From positions 25,198,288 through 25,262,287 of the forward strand of contig NC_036450.1 in NCBI RefSeq assembly GCF_002775205.1: a DNA stretch of 64,000 nucleotides, in the 5' to 3' direction. The notes under the pieces were generated by a model. It saw only the letters and a program-made list of their open reading frames with translations, made no database searches and had not been told where the DNA came from. This document shows positions 52,812-64,000 of the stretch, piece after piece. The DNA is from Xiphophorus maculatus (taxonomy: Eukaryota > Chordata > Actinopteri > Cyprinodontiformes > Poeciliidae). Position numbers and translations under genes: made by a program. The number at the start of each line of letters is the position of its first letter. Within the stretch, counting starts at the first letter, position 1.

Positions 52812-55800
52812 ATGAGCGGAGGCAGGGGCGGCGGAGCTGCGGCACCCCGGCGGCGGAGCGGAGGACGCGCCGCAGCCGCAGCCCTGACGCTGCTGACGGC
52901 GTTGCTCACCTGCTGCGTCAGGTGCGCGGAGGGCGTCAAACCGAGCAACATCGTCCTCGTGCTGGTGGACGACCAGGACATTGTGCTGGGGGGGATGGTG
53001 AGTCGGTGCACCCGGAACCACATGCTTTATCGATTGCATTGATCCTGAGGGAGCTCGTGACAGCGGTGTGACATCATCATAAAAACTTCGCACGAACACT
53101 TTGAGCTTCAAACATAAACATCCTAAAGTGCAATATTATTATATTTACTCTGGGATCTGAAGTCCTGTAATCGCATGATCTCTAAGTGTTATCGATAAGA
53201 ATTGCCCACTTGGTTTCGGTGATTAATGACTAATCACTTTAACCGAGACTACTTATACATATATACTCAGTGTGAGCAGATGTTTATGCAGGTAGATCAG
53301 GAATGTCACACCTTTAACTGATTACCAGTAAAATGGAGATGATGAGTGATTAGTCTTACAACATTCTGACACGAGTGCATTTGGGGAATGCACGGATCTG
53401 GCTAATCTCCAGCGATATACCGATCTGTGGGTTTCTTTTCGGTCTGACCTGTTGATTACGATGTTTTTTCCCCCCAAAAGATGAAACGTAAAGAAAAGAA
53501 TGTGCTGCCAGTTTTTGATGATGGCTTTTCTGTCGAATTTTAAGCCACCACGAGATTACAATCAAAGCCCACAGTTCTAATGTTTGCAGGATTTGTATAT
53601 ATATAAAAATGCCTCGGAGTATATACTGCATGTTAGGCATGGCCCGGTAGGAAATTCTCAATGTATGGTAATCATAAATAAAAATGCCACAATGTTAAAG
53701 TATTGTGGTATTTACACAAAATCTAAAAATAACCCAGAGCATACACTGCAAAGACACAAAATCTCACCAAGTATTTTTTCTAGTTTAAATATCTTAGTAC
53801 ACTTGAAATACTACTGCTACTAATAATAATGATGATGATAATAATCCATCCATTTTCTAACACCCTTGTCCCTAGTGGGGTCAGGAGGTGATGGTGTCTA
53901 TCTCCAGCTAATGTTCTGGGCGAGAGGCGGGGGTCACCCTGGACAGGCCGCCAGTCTGTCGCAGCACAACACAGAGACATACAGGACAAACAACCATGCA
54001 CACACACACTCACACACTCACACTCACCCCTAGGGAGAATTTAGAGAGACCAATTAACTTAACAGTCATGTTTTTGGACTGTGGGAGGAAGCCGGAGTAC
54101 CTGGAGAGAACCCACGCATGCACAGGGAGAACATGCAAACTCCATGCAGAAAGACCCCGGGCCGGGAATCGAACCTAGAACAAAGCAACAGTGCTACCAA
54201 CTGCTCCACTGTGCATCTCCCATGATGATAATAATTATATTAATATTTAAGACAAAACTAGCAAGAAACTTTTCAGCAAGGTATAGGAGCTTGTTTTAAG
54301 TCAATAATTCTGGAATATTACGTTAGACTAATAATAAATTTTCTCCATGTTAAATGAAAAAAAATAATATAGGAGTTTGCTGCAAGTCCATTTTTTTATA
54401 TCATGCAGAAAAGTTACTTGTAAGTCAGTTTTATCTTCATATTTTTAGCGCACTAAGATATTTACACTAGAAATTAGACAAAAACACTCGATTAGATTTT
54501 ATTTTTTTCTTGTAACTTTCATTGAAAACAGAAAAGCTCGCCAACTTTAGTGTTAAAACTACATTAAAGATGGCATTACTTTTGTTTCCTCACCAAGACT
54601 CTGTTTTTTTTATTTATTTGGGACAATAAATATTGTTAAGCAGCCAAATTTGTTTAATTTATTGTAAGATATGCCACAAAACTATAGCAGCCATTTATTC
54701 ACTCAACAGAAACTGGTCTCTCAGGTTCTTTTCTGTTCATCTTGTTAAAAGTACTTTAAATTGTTCGAACTTAAGCTGCTTGGAAACGGTAACATTTTAA
54801 AACTTGGTACAGCAGCAGTAAGTCTCTGATGCCTACTGGACCTCTGAGCTTACTGTCAGTAAGGAACACTGGAACAATCGATCAAACATCACACTGTGTG
54901 TTCGTTGAATGGCTAAATTCTTACGCAGAGATGGCTAACACACTCCTTACTGGTTGGTGGCAGTGATGCTTCATATAGTTGTTTCCCAACCGTCATTAAA
55001 ATCAAGAAGAAGAAAGATCTTAATGCATGTACAGTATGACATTCCATTCACCTGTCCAGTGTCATCGACTTAAATTTACAAATTTAGACTCGCATACATT
55101 TTTAAAATTGACATCCTCAAACCGTACACCACCTGTTTTTGTTTTATGGAGCAAAAAACATTTACAAATCAATAGTTTTAGTACATTAGATGGAGGAAAA
55201 AAAAAGTTCAGGTTTATTTATTTTTGACCGGTTGATCACCAATCACACCAACGTATGGTCGATTGATCGCTGCATCTCTTTAACTTCTTTTGTCAGCTGT
55301 CTAGTGTGTCTGCATGCTGGGACACGAGCAGCTTTGCGTGTCTCACACTTCTCGTTTCATTTCGGCAGACGCCTATGAAGAAAACGAAAGAGCTAATAGG
55401 AGAAGCAGGAGCAACTTTTGTGAACGCTGTAAGTATTTCAGTCTTCTTACTGTTTCTTGTAATCTTGTATCTGGCAATAAACCACCAATAAAAGTGGTTT
55501 ATTGCCTCGTGGTAAACGCGCCATAATGGTGCGTTCACACCAATCTTAACTCTTTATTTCTTCTAGAAAAGAGAGGGATGCATTTTTTGGCAAAGCTAAT
55601 TATTAGCTTGCCGATATATACATGGCCTGTCTACTTCCCACAAATATAATCTTATTGATATGAAACTCACACCAGTAGTTTGTAGAATAGGTGTGATTAT
55701 GCAGAAAGGCTTACTATGTTAGCAGGGATACTTATTTTGGCACAGCAAATTATTAGCCTGCTGACATTTGCAAGCCCTGTTTTTCATCTCGAAATGTGTC

Positions 55801-58800
55801 AATATAGATATGAAAGTCGTACCAGTAACTTAGTGGTAACAGGACTGTAATCTTGTACATTTAAAGTGGTTTATTGCCTCGTGGTAAACGCACCATAATG
55901 GTGCGTTCACACCAAACATGCTATTATCGGAGCGTCCATCAGAAAACAGCGGCTAGAGCTGATGCGTCTGACACGCCTCCATATAGACTGTGAATGTAAA
56001 CCAGATGGGCAAAACGATAGGTGTAGAGCAAAACGTCAAGTGCCTGAATTCTAATGGTGGTTCACACCAAACACGTTACTTGCATCAAAAACGCCTCCGA
56101 AGCTTCAAGTTCGACGCTTGTGCACTTTGAATGCAGACGCTTGATGCCAAATGCTTGACAACTAGCATTTGGTGCGTCTGGTGTACATTGAAAGACTATG
56201 TGGAGGCGCGTCGAGGGCACGTCAGCTCTAGCCGTTGTTTTCCGTTGGACGACCTTGACGCGTCAAACGCTCCAAACGATTCAAAACGCGCAACGGCCTT
56301 CGATGAGCCTCCACATAGACTTTGACTGTTAACCAGACGCGCCTGACGCTCAAAACGCGTTTGGTGTGAACGCAGCAAAGTGGACAAGCGTCGAACTTGA
56401 AGCGTTGGGCACGTTTTTGACGTAACACGTTTGGTGTGAACGCACCTTTAGACAACCCCAAACCTTGACATTACCAGAACACAAAACTTCTCCTAACCTA
56501 AGTCTAAACTTAATCTACACCTTAACCCAGATACTAAATATAATGCCTCACAGCATTAGGATCAGGCTTCAGTATTCAGTATTCAGTATTTAGCTAATGA
56601 CAATAAATGATTTATGAGAAACTCTGAATTGCTTTTAGTGAGGCCAAGTAAGACATCTTCCCATAACAGCGTAGATTGTGCTTCTATGTTGTTGTGGATG
56701 AAGTCACACCGATTCTGCCAAAAAGCATCAACAAAGGGACAGCGGCAAAACAAGTGGACAACAGTTTAAGGATATGAATCACAAAACGTACAATTTACAT
56801 CAAATTCTTTCTTGAATATAGAGTTCTCATAAAAGGATTAGTGCAAACATCTGCGATAGCTTTTCATTTTAAACGGGTCGGATATTCTGATGAAGGAAGT
56901 GATGTTTTTGTGTTTTTGTAGTGTAAATTGTTCCAGTGCTATGCTAAGCATAACTTCTAAGCTTCCACTTCAGTCTCGTCACATAAAGAAATGAGTGATC
57001 AGAAATGATAATATTTAACATTAACACTGCCTGCTATAGTTTTCGTTTTGTAAACATCTTACACCGACTTAGCCATTTATCCGTGCTGCGGTAGGAAACG
57101 ACGAGGCAGCACAGGTGGTCAGAACAACGACTCATGTTAGATCTTTTACCTGGATACGGTGTGATCGATGATAAATTCTTGTTGAACTTCTGTCTTTTTT
57201 TCTGGGGATTTTTTTTTCCTCTCAAAATAGCCGAGGATTCTTCTGCAAAGCTGCTGGATGACATGTTTGGCAACACTAAAGCGGTTCCCTGCATTCTCAC
57301 ATAGGCTGCTCCAGCTCCGCTGTCGTAGGGACAGATACAGGAAATCCTTCCTGCCACATGCCATCTCACTGTACAATAAAAGCTAAATCATTGTTCTGCA
57401 CTAATCAGTCCAATTTTGCACAATTGCACTGTGGCACACTTGCTGTACATATATTTACATATACATACTGTATTTGCATTTTTTTGAATCTTTGCAAGGA
57501 CAGCTCTAAGTTGCTTTTTTATATTAACAGCATTTCATATTTTTACAATTTATAGACAACTACTACACAGTGGTAGTTGTTGTTGTGTCTTGTCTCTATG
57601 CTGTAACTGCGAAATAATTTCCCTGCTGGGATGAATAAAGTACTTCTATTCTATTCTATTCTCGTTTTCACAGGAAAACCACCTCTTTTTTTTCCAGCCA
57701 CAAAGTCTCACAGATGTGTTCACTTTGGTTTTTGTAAGTCAACAAGCTTACAAAAGATGGCTCTTTTTGTTTGTTAGGAATTCAGCAGGGACAGTGTGTG
57801 GTTAGTTTAAGCAAAACCACAAACATCTCAGTATTTGCCCTTTTTTTCCTCTTTCAATATGATAACTTGATTGTCCATTTTAGTGACACATCCTTATTTT
57901 TTTATACATATGTGCCTTTGAAGGCACTCAGTCGCCTTCCAATTAAAGACATCACGAAAAGCATGCGGATAGTACAGAATAAGAAAATGTTCTGTAGAGG
58001 TTCATCATTTATCTACATAGTAAATTGCGTGAGTTAAATCAGGAGATATCTTGTTTCGTGAGCAGTAGGTGTGTGACCAAACATCGATTAAATGACTCAG
58101 TTACTTCAGGGCAAAAAGGGAAAATATTTATCTACATCATCATATTTAGGATTATACAGGATGAAGAATATACTAACCCCAACTCTAAAATGTTTTGTTT
58201 GAGGTTCTAAAAATGGTGAAAGTTTAAGTTCTGCTGTTATTAAAAAATTAGAAATGTGAAACTTTATGGAACAAATTATCTATTTTTATGATTTTTGAGA
58301 TAACTATGAGATATATTTTTGAAAATTTAAATGCCGGATGCATGTAACAACTTAGAAATAACATTTTTGAATTATGTTATTTCTTTGGGTTGTGCTGAGT
58401 CGCTCTCTCCTTCGTCGCTCCTCCTGTGCAGTTCACGGTCACGCCGCTGTGCTGCCCCAGCAGGAGCGGCATCCTGTCGGGTCGGTACCCCCACAACCAC
58501 GAGGTGCGGAACAACTCCCTGTCCGGGAACTGCTCCAGCGCTCAGTGGCAGAAAGGACCCGAAGCCGAGGCGTTCCCCGTCTACCTCGGCAAGCAGAAGT
58601 ACCAGACGTTCTTCGGCGGGAAATACCTGAACCAGGTCTGGGTTTCCGTCCTGATTTATCCAAACAAAAACGTCTTAGAGCAAAACAAAAGGCTTTCAAC
58701 AAGCTCACCGACGGCTGTTCTGTGTGCTGAAGTTTGTAATGTTCGCATTAGGGGTGGGCATTTGTCGCATCGCTTGTCATTTATCGTGATACTTTTTTTT

Positions 58801-60127
58801 TTATCGTGATAAGAATTTTGATTTATCGTCACAATAAATCCAGTGAATGACGTTTAAAAAAAAAAAAACCAAAGCCATCCATCTTGTTTAAATAAATTCT
58901 CCACTGTTTATTCAATGAGCGTATCATTACATATCAATATATTTGAAAATATGATTAAATGCAGTTACTGTGAGAATTTTGGTGATACACATCATACTTT
59001 TGCTATGTGACTGGTGTCAAAAAGTTTGTGTTTTTGGGGCTACAGTCACAGCCATACAGTTATCTAAAAAATAAGTTCTTGTCACTTTTATTGTTCTGAA
59101 AGTGACGATCACGAAACACATTTTATGAATTAATTACTCACAGATGGATGTTTGAATGCCTTTATTTTTATGTATATATATATACATATGAGCCTACGTG
59201 TGTCACTTTGACTACATTAACCTGGTGGTGTACTGGGGCCACTGTAGATACAAAATAGTCATAGATTTTTCTAGAAAAACAAGGACATTTCTGAGCTCCT
59301 AAACTAAACATTTGCTAGGGATAAACTCAGAAATGTGTGAATTAATCTCAGAAATTTTCTAGAAAAATGCGGCCATTTCTGAGTTTGAAAAGTCAAAAAT
59401 TTGCTAGAAAAAACTTTAAAAAGTAAAAAAAAAAAACCATCAGATTTTTTGAAACAACTTTTCTTGTTGTTTTTCTAGGATATTTCTGAGCTTAATCTCA
59501 AAAAAGATTTTTGGCAGAAACTTACTCCTATTTTATTTTTTCTGTCTACAGTGGCCCCAATTCGCCATCGCATTCACCTCCAAATTGCACTCAGAAATTT
59601 TGAAGGTTTTTCTATAAATTCTCTGAACTAGTACAGTGGAAATTTGAGGGAAAAAAAAAACTTTTGGAAATTTTCTGAGCTTCAAAAGCAGAAAATTTTC
59701 GACTTTTGAAATTCAAAAATTTCCAAGTGCTTTTTTTTTCTAGAAAATCCCTGAGATTGATCTCAAAAAGCTTTTTTGGCAAAAATGTACCCTTTCTTGC
59801 TGTTTTTTTTTTTCTCTCCCCTACGCTGCTAATATGCCGCTGTATTAACCTCCAACCCGCGCTGTGTGCTCCATTTCCACCAGTACGGCACCAAAGCCGC
59901 CGGAGACGTCGACCATATTCCCCCTGGCTGGGACCAGTGGAACGCCTTGGTGAGTGCTGCGTTAAAACGTTCGTTTGTCCTGCGGTCCGTCGCGGCTCTC
60001 GCCTCACCAGCGCTGTGTGACCCTGCAGGTGGGGAACTCCCAGTACTACAACTACACTCTGTCTGTGAACGGCAAAGCGGAGCAGCACGGGGACAGCTAT
60101 GAGAAGGACTACCTGACCGACCTCATC
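52812..60127 (+). CDS. gns: N-acetylglucosamine-6-sulfatase, first five coding exons (partial)
   Basis: Lysosomal sulfatase that removes 6-sulfate from N-acetylglucosamine in heparan and keratan sulfate. Exons are 52812-52997, 55369-55428, 58432-58635, 59884-59949 and 60029-60127. All splice in phase 0 with GT-AG, giving the first 205 codons. Residues 1-41 are a basic/Ala-rich N-terminus with a hydrophobic signal (ALTLLTALL). DDQD at 53-56 supplies metal-binding Asp. CCPSR at 89-93 is the sulfatase motif whose Cys89 becomes formylglycine. GKYPHNH-like GRYPHNHEV and [11 protein letters not shown] are GNS landmarks. Later exons were not found up to position 64000, so they lie beyond the window. 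The ATG at 52812 is the first in frame. Arylsulfatases and sulf endosulfatases share motifs, but the linear match is to GNS. Teleosts may have two copies, and I cannot tell which this is. Confidence 0.93.
52998..53845. other. gns intron 1, first part
   Basis: No exon or clear mobile element recognised. Confidence 0.5.
53846..54218 (-). mobile_element. tRNA-derived SINE, full copy in gns intron 1
   Basis: Read on the minus strand: a tRNA-like head with A box (AGTGGAGCAGTTGGTAGCAC) and B box (GGTTCGATTCC), a conserved body (CGGCTTCCTCCCACAGTCC), a (GTGTGA)-rich variable part and an AAATGGATGGAT tail. The 11 kb copy (10925-11285) shares everything but the head. Confidence 0.75.
54219..55368. 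other. gns intron 1, second part, with a LINE tail
   Basis: Near 54955-55014, GGTTGGTGGCAGTGATGC and CCCAACCGTCATTAAAATC with GAAGAAGAAAG are a decayed copy of the same LINE 3' end found at 13112. The rest is AT-rich. Confidence 0.45.
55473..55912. repeat. hairpin and direct repeats in gns intron 2
   Basis: GGCAATAAACCAC (55473-55485) and GTGGTTTATTGCC (55494-55506) are a perfect 13-bp stem with an 8-base loop. The following CTCGTGGTAAACGC block recurs at about 55876. Between them are two diverged direct copies of about 160 bp (GCTAATTATTAGCTTGCC and GCAAATTATTAGCCTGCT). Confidence 0.8.
55894..56447. mobile_element. MITE with GGTGCGTTCACACC terminal repeats
   Basis: It starts GGTGCGTTCACACCAAACAT and ends with the inverse of GGTGCGTTCACACCAAACGT. 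The interior holds further inverted and direct copies of CGTTTGGTGTGAACGC-like motifs. No coding capacity. Confidence 0.75.
56448..57589. other. gns intron 2, nothing recognised
   Basis: No exon-like or domain-like sequence found. Some old repeat-like parts without ends. Confidence 0.45.
57590..57662 (+). repeat. LINE-type 3' tail with (TTCTA)n end
   Basis: ATTTCCCTGCTGGGATGAAT followed by AAAGTACTTC and repeated TATTC units, a common truncated fish LINE terminus. Confidence 0.55.
57663..58431. other. gns intron 2, last part
   Basis: AT-rich sequence up to the exon 3 acceptor. Nothing recognised. Confidence 0.5.
58750..58870. mobile_element. hAT-like MITE fragment in gns intron 3
   Basis: It begins TTAGGGGTGGGCATTTGTCG and has repeated TTTATCGTGATA, a frequent fish hAT-like type. 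Confidence 0.4.
59234..59559. mobile_element. MITE with TGGGGCCACTGTAGA ends in gns intron 3
   Basis: The perfect inverted ends TGGGGCCACTGTAGA (left) and TCTACAGTGGCCCCA (right) enclose AT-rich sequence with repeated TTTCTAGAAAAA. A related second block follows to about 59820. Confidence 0.75.
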
Positions 60128-62650
60128 GTGAGTCACAGTCACACCCTCACACCTGTGACTCCCGCTCACACTCAGCCTGGTGATCGGCAGCGTTTTGTGA
60201 AATCAGTGGTTGTTTACGCAAGAATTTACGGCAGAGCTGCACAAATCGGCTGCTGCAGAAATATGAAAAGCTCAGCGATGTGTGAAGTTAATCATCTGCC
60301 AGAGAAACAAGTTGCAGCAGTCGCTTTACTGAGCTTAATCAACACGTTGGGCATCTTTATGTAGTGATGAGGTTTCCTGCAGACACATGGTTTCCTCATC
60401 AGGTGATGGTTGATAATCCTTTGGTTTAACCAGAATAACCAGCTGCCTCCTCATGTGGGATTTGTGATCGGCAGTTTATACAAGAAGAAAAAAAGTTCCT
60501 ATAAAAGTAAAAAAAGAAAAGAACAATGTAAGGACAGGCCTTTTTGTGCTCTTGAAGAGCAGAATGAATCTGTCTTTGTGGGAATATTGCATTTTTTCCC
60601 TATTTCACTTCCTGGGTTTATTTATCAGGACTCGTTTCTACTTGGCTCTAAAACCATCTAGATGAAACCTCATGTGTTCAAGTTTATCCAGTTGTCTCCA
60701 TGTCATTCAGCCTGACTGTCACTGACCTTATGGAGCGCCTTTCACTCTTTACTCTTTCAGAGATTCTGTAGATTTGCTGCGTTTTTCAGATCCTTTGTCG
60801 TGACCCGGTTTGGGTCAAACAGCAGCCTCACTTTCCACTCTTACTTGGTTGTGTGTTTAAATTAAAAAATACTTTAGTTAACCCAAAAGGAAATTAAATG
60901 TTGTCACATCCAGAGTCAGTTTTGTAATGTACTTTACACATTAAAATTACAGTACATTAATAGGTAGACCAACAGGCCTGTGTGTATAAATTAATGAGTT
61001 GTTGGTTTAAAAGCGTCTGGCTGATGGCTGCATGCTAAAGGATGTGCTATAGCTTTACATTCTTAAATTTCTATAGACTTTATTACATATATTGTTAATA
61101 TTAAAAAGCATTCAGCAGTATTAACATACCTTGAGCTTGCTTGTACAATATGCATTTATAAGAAATGGATAAAAAAATAAATCTTTGTTGACCCCAAACA
61201 GTCGGGGCCCTGAGCTGCTGCCCCTGGTTCAGCTCATATGCAAGTATCTTCAAAGAGTCATTGAGATGTTAGAGTAGGGGATATGATGGTTTCAACTCCT
61301 GAGGGGTTCGGGGTCATAGTTCAGCTATTATTTGAGCTTTAGAGATGCTAATCCAGTTGTGAAAACAAAACCTTTTTGCCACGGTTGCGCATTATAACAA
61401 CTCTCCAAGAATACAAACAGTAGAAGCGAAAATTCTTCCAGCAGCACAGCATCCAAAACCGGCGGGAATAATTGTCCAAACATGCAACGCCTCAACCAAG
61501 GACACTGAAAGTAAAAAAAAAACAATCGGAGCAACATGCTGTTACCATGAGCGACAGAAATAAAAGGTTTTCACATCCCTCTAACCTTTTGATGTTCTGT
61601 TATGCGACAACCACCAACTTCATTGTATTTTATAATGGTGATCAGACTGAGTGTACAACTGAAGTTGATGGATGTAACACATGGTTTCCAAACATTGTTC
61701 TGAATCTGAAAGGCCATTGTTTTCAACCCGCTGATCCGGAACTTTGTGGAATCGTCTTTTTCTGATGCGAGGCTTTTAGGGAATGTCTCACCGATCAGCC
61801 TCCTACACTTACAGGCTGACATTTGGCTTATTGATCTTTGCAACATAACTCAATCTCACACTTAGTTCACACGTTATTTAACGCCATTTAAAAGTAGCTC
61901 AACTTTTATAATTGTCCCCACAAATGAACATCTCTGGGTTTCCCTGGCTTCCTTCCTGGCGTCCAAAAGCAAGGATGTCAGTTTTAATCACGCTCTCTAA
62001 ACTTCCCTTGCGTATTTTTGCGTGCGTCTTTCTTCTCTCTTAAAGTGACTGCAACACGCAAACTGAGATCAGTGGAAGGTGAAGGATATTTCACGCTGCG
62101 GAACGAGGAGCATGATTTCCAGCAGAAACCGTTTCCATTCTTTGCTAAGCGAGCGGTGACCGTTCTGGCATGTCGGCACGTGCTGCTGATGAAAATGTTG
62201 CAGATATGAAAACATTGGTTTGCATATCTAGAGCTGGTCCAGATCATCAGAGCGCTCGACGCTTAAACCAGAACCATAATCGTCTTGTCGGCTCATAAAC
62301 CAAACAGATGTGTATCTTGTTATCACAGGAAGTCGCGCTCCCTTATCTCCTGATAACGAGATAATGTTCTTGTTATCTCCAGGAAGCCACTTAAAACTTA
62401 CTCTTAAAGGGCAAGGCAGATCTCTGCGTCCACACAGTCCCACTCTGCAAGTGAAGATGCACCGATTTTTAACGGCCAAACAAACCGTTTCGGTGGGCGA
62501 GCTAAATTTAACCAAGAGAGAAATGCTAAAACAAATCACCCTGGTTCGTGACGGTGACTCGGAGCTTTGGCTTCTGAGAAAAAGGAAGTGCTGTGTGGCG
62601 CAAACTAAATCAGTACTGTCACGAACAGAAACGCAACATGCCAAAATAAA
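60128..62650. other. gns intron 5, first part
   Basis: No further gns exon is seen. A mixed-composition stretch at 61980-62640 contains a cluster of GATA motifs (62323-62395). Old LINE tail near 60865 (inverted AAAAAATACTTTAGTTAACC). Confidence 0.5.
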
Positions 62651-63385
62651 AAAGTATTCACCCCCTTTGGATGTTTTTGTCCTTTTTGTTGCTTTTACAA
62701 ATCAGTCATAATCAATAAAATGTTTTGCCAAACAAGCATCCTTTAATGCAGGTGTGTTCAAGCGTTTTGTACCGTGGGGCTGAAGTTGGCAAACTAACAC
62801 ATCTCCTCCACCTCCCCAGTTAAAAACGGCCAACAATTTTACTGTTCATTCTTGTCTTTTTCCTGCATTAAAATAAATATTCAATGCTTAGATGAAACAA
62901 CGTATAAAAGAACTAATTATTGTAAGTCAGAAAAAATGATCTGGGATGTTTGTCTTGATAGCGTACGTTCTCAGGCCGAAGCTTTTCCATTTCTGTTGGT
63001 CTAGAAAATATATTCAGCAACAAAATAGAGAACTCTATTATTGCTTTTATTGGCTTTTAACAAATGTGTGTGTAAAATAGTTCTTTTTTTTTAGTAAAAT
63101 GTTGCTTGATGTTTAAAAAGGTTGTCTTGCAGCTGAGCCTTTCCATTTAACAGGATAAAAATGAATCATTAAAAAAACTGCCATCCTAAATATTTGACCA
63201 AATTTGTAATATTCTGGAGCCAAAAGTGGCCCCAGGGCCTCACTTTGGACACCTGTGCTTTAATGTCAAAGTGAAAACTGACTTCTGTGTAATCACAATG
63301 AAGCCAGAGACAGGCGTCATTGTGAGACTACTAGCACCAATTGACTGGACCTCAGCTGAATTAGGTCAGTAAATTGAAATGGGGT
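62651..63385. mobile_element. Tc1-like repeat split by a hAT MITE
   Basis: The left part has AAGTATTCACCCCCTTTGGA and the right part CACCAATTGACTGGACCTCAG, both from a widespread fish Tc1-type repeat. The hAT-type MITE at 62741-63265 sits between them. Confidence 0.55.
62741..63265. mobile_element. hAT-type MITE with 8-bp target duplication
   Basis: The element 62749-63257 (509 bp) begins CAGGTGTGTTCAAGCG and ends TTTGGACACCTGTG. Flanks are the perfect 8-bp direct repeat CTTTAATG (62741-62748 and 63258-63265). Confidence 0.88.
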
Positions 63386-64000
63386 TAAAAAAAATAATAT
63401 TTTTTTTTTAGCTTATTTATATTTTTTTTGTTAAGAGGATGAATCCAGACTTATTTGCAGAGGAGCCAATGGTTACTCACACAGGAAATGAATGTTGGAA
63501 GGTGGTGCACCACCAGAGATCTTCCTGTGTGAAACACATGCTGAGAACCAAACGTGTCAGTTTCTGGTCAGAGCCTCGTTTTAATAGTTTGACTTTACAT
63601 GAGAGTTAACGTTCTGACAGAACAACATGTTGTGACAGAATGAACTAAACCTTTAGACTACAGCTGATAACATGACCGAAAGGCTTTTTGTTTCAAACTG
63701 AGAAGCAACAATTATTCCTGCTGCTGCTAAAATAATAGAACATATTAATTGTTGCACTCTGTATTTTTTTTTTATTATTTTTGGTTTGAACTGACAGACA
63801 TGAAGAATGAGGGAACACAGACGAGTCTGTTTTATCAGTTTGTTTGTCACTTTTATTTCTTAGCTAAAGTTATTCATAAAAATCTATAAAAAACTGGATC
63901 TGCTCCAGTCTGTCCGTCTGAATATTATTCTAAGGACATTGAACAGAAATATGGTGGTGATGAGGGAGTAAGCACTGTTCTCTGATTGGCTTGGTTTAAA
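63386..64000. other. gns intron 5, last visible part
   Basis: No exon found up to the window edge. AT-rich. Confidence 0.5.

Noticed and set aside
52545-53111. Minus-strand 188-codon frame overlapping gns exon 1
   Set aside because: GC-rich antisense shadow of the gns first exon and promoter; no domain.

Overview
This is nuclear DNA from a teleost fish. The evidence is intron-rich vertebrate genes with GT-AG splice sites, a retroelement matching the fish family Rex3, tRNA-derived SINEs, many hAT/Tc1/TTAA-type MITEs, and dense AT and GT microsatellites. No bacterial or viral genome features are present.

Genes from left to right: (1) the 3' four coding exons of an interleukin-1 beta gene (il1b, + strand, 344-3225), with upstream exons outside the window; (2) a 14 kb repeat-rich stretch with one weak small-ORF candidate; (3) single-exon purb (- strand, 17258-18151), with three evenly spaced CCAAT boxes upstream; (4) a three-exon VENT-class homeobox gene, best read as ved (- strand, 20918-23645); (5) an almost 8 kb Mutator-like DNA transposon (25930-33873, 9-bp target duplication) that carries a split, repeat-expanded transposase gene and is itself interrupted by a 5'-inverted Rex3 retrotransposon; (6) 9 kb of repeats and possible conserved non-coding blocks; (7) DNA polymerase mu (polm, - strand, 11 exons, 42835-49481, complete at 502 aa); (8) a 3.3 kb divergent spacer with long (AT)n tracts and a 334-bp duplication; (9) the first five coding exons of a lysosomal N-acetylglucosamine-6-sulfatase (gns, + strand, 52812-60127), which runs off the right edge. 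PURB and POLM both lie on human 7p13 (recalled, not searched), so that pairing looks like old synteny.

The host genes do not form a pathway: they are a cytokine, a single-stranded nucleic-acid binder, a developmental repressor, a DNA-repair polymerase and a lysosomal hydrolase. The most unusual content is in the mobile DNA. The Mutator-like element has about 200-290 bp terminal inverted repeats, opposed subterminal arrays of a 151-152 bp unit (5 copies left, 3 right) each carrying a GGTCA-2-TGACC inverted site, a spliced transposase with more than 1 kb of in-frame Glu/Gln/Thr-rich minisatellite, and a nested Rex3 with 14-bp target duplications. A second oddity, at 12.7-14.0 kb, is a palindromic element whose arms hold expanding 42-bp repeats (7 versus 5) around a LINE 3' fragment. 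All coordinates come from manual reading; exon boundaries were checked by reading-phase arithmetic.
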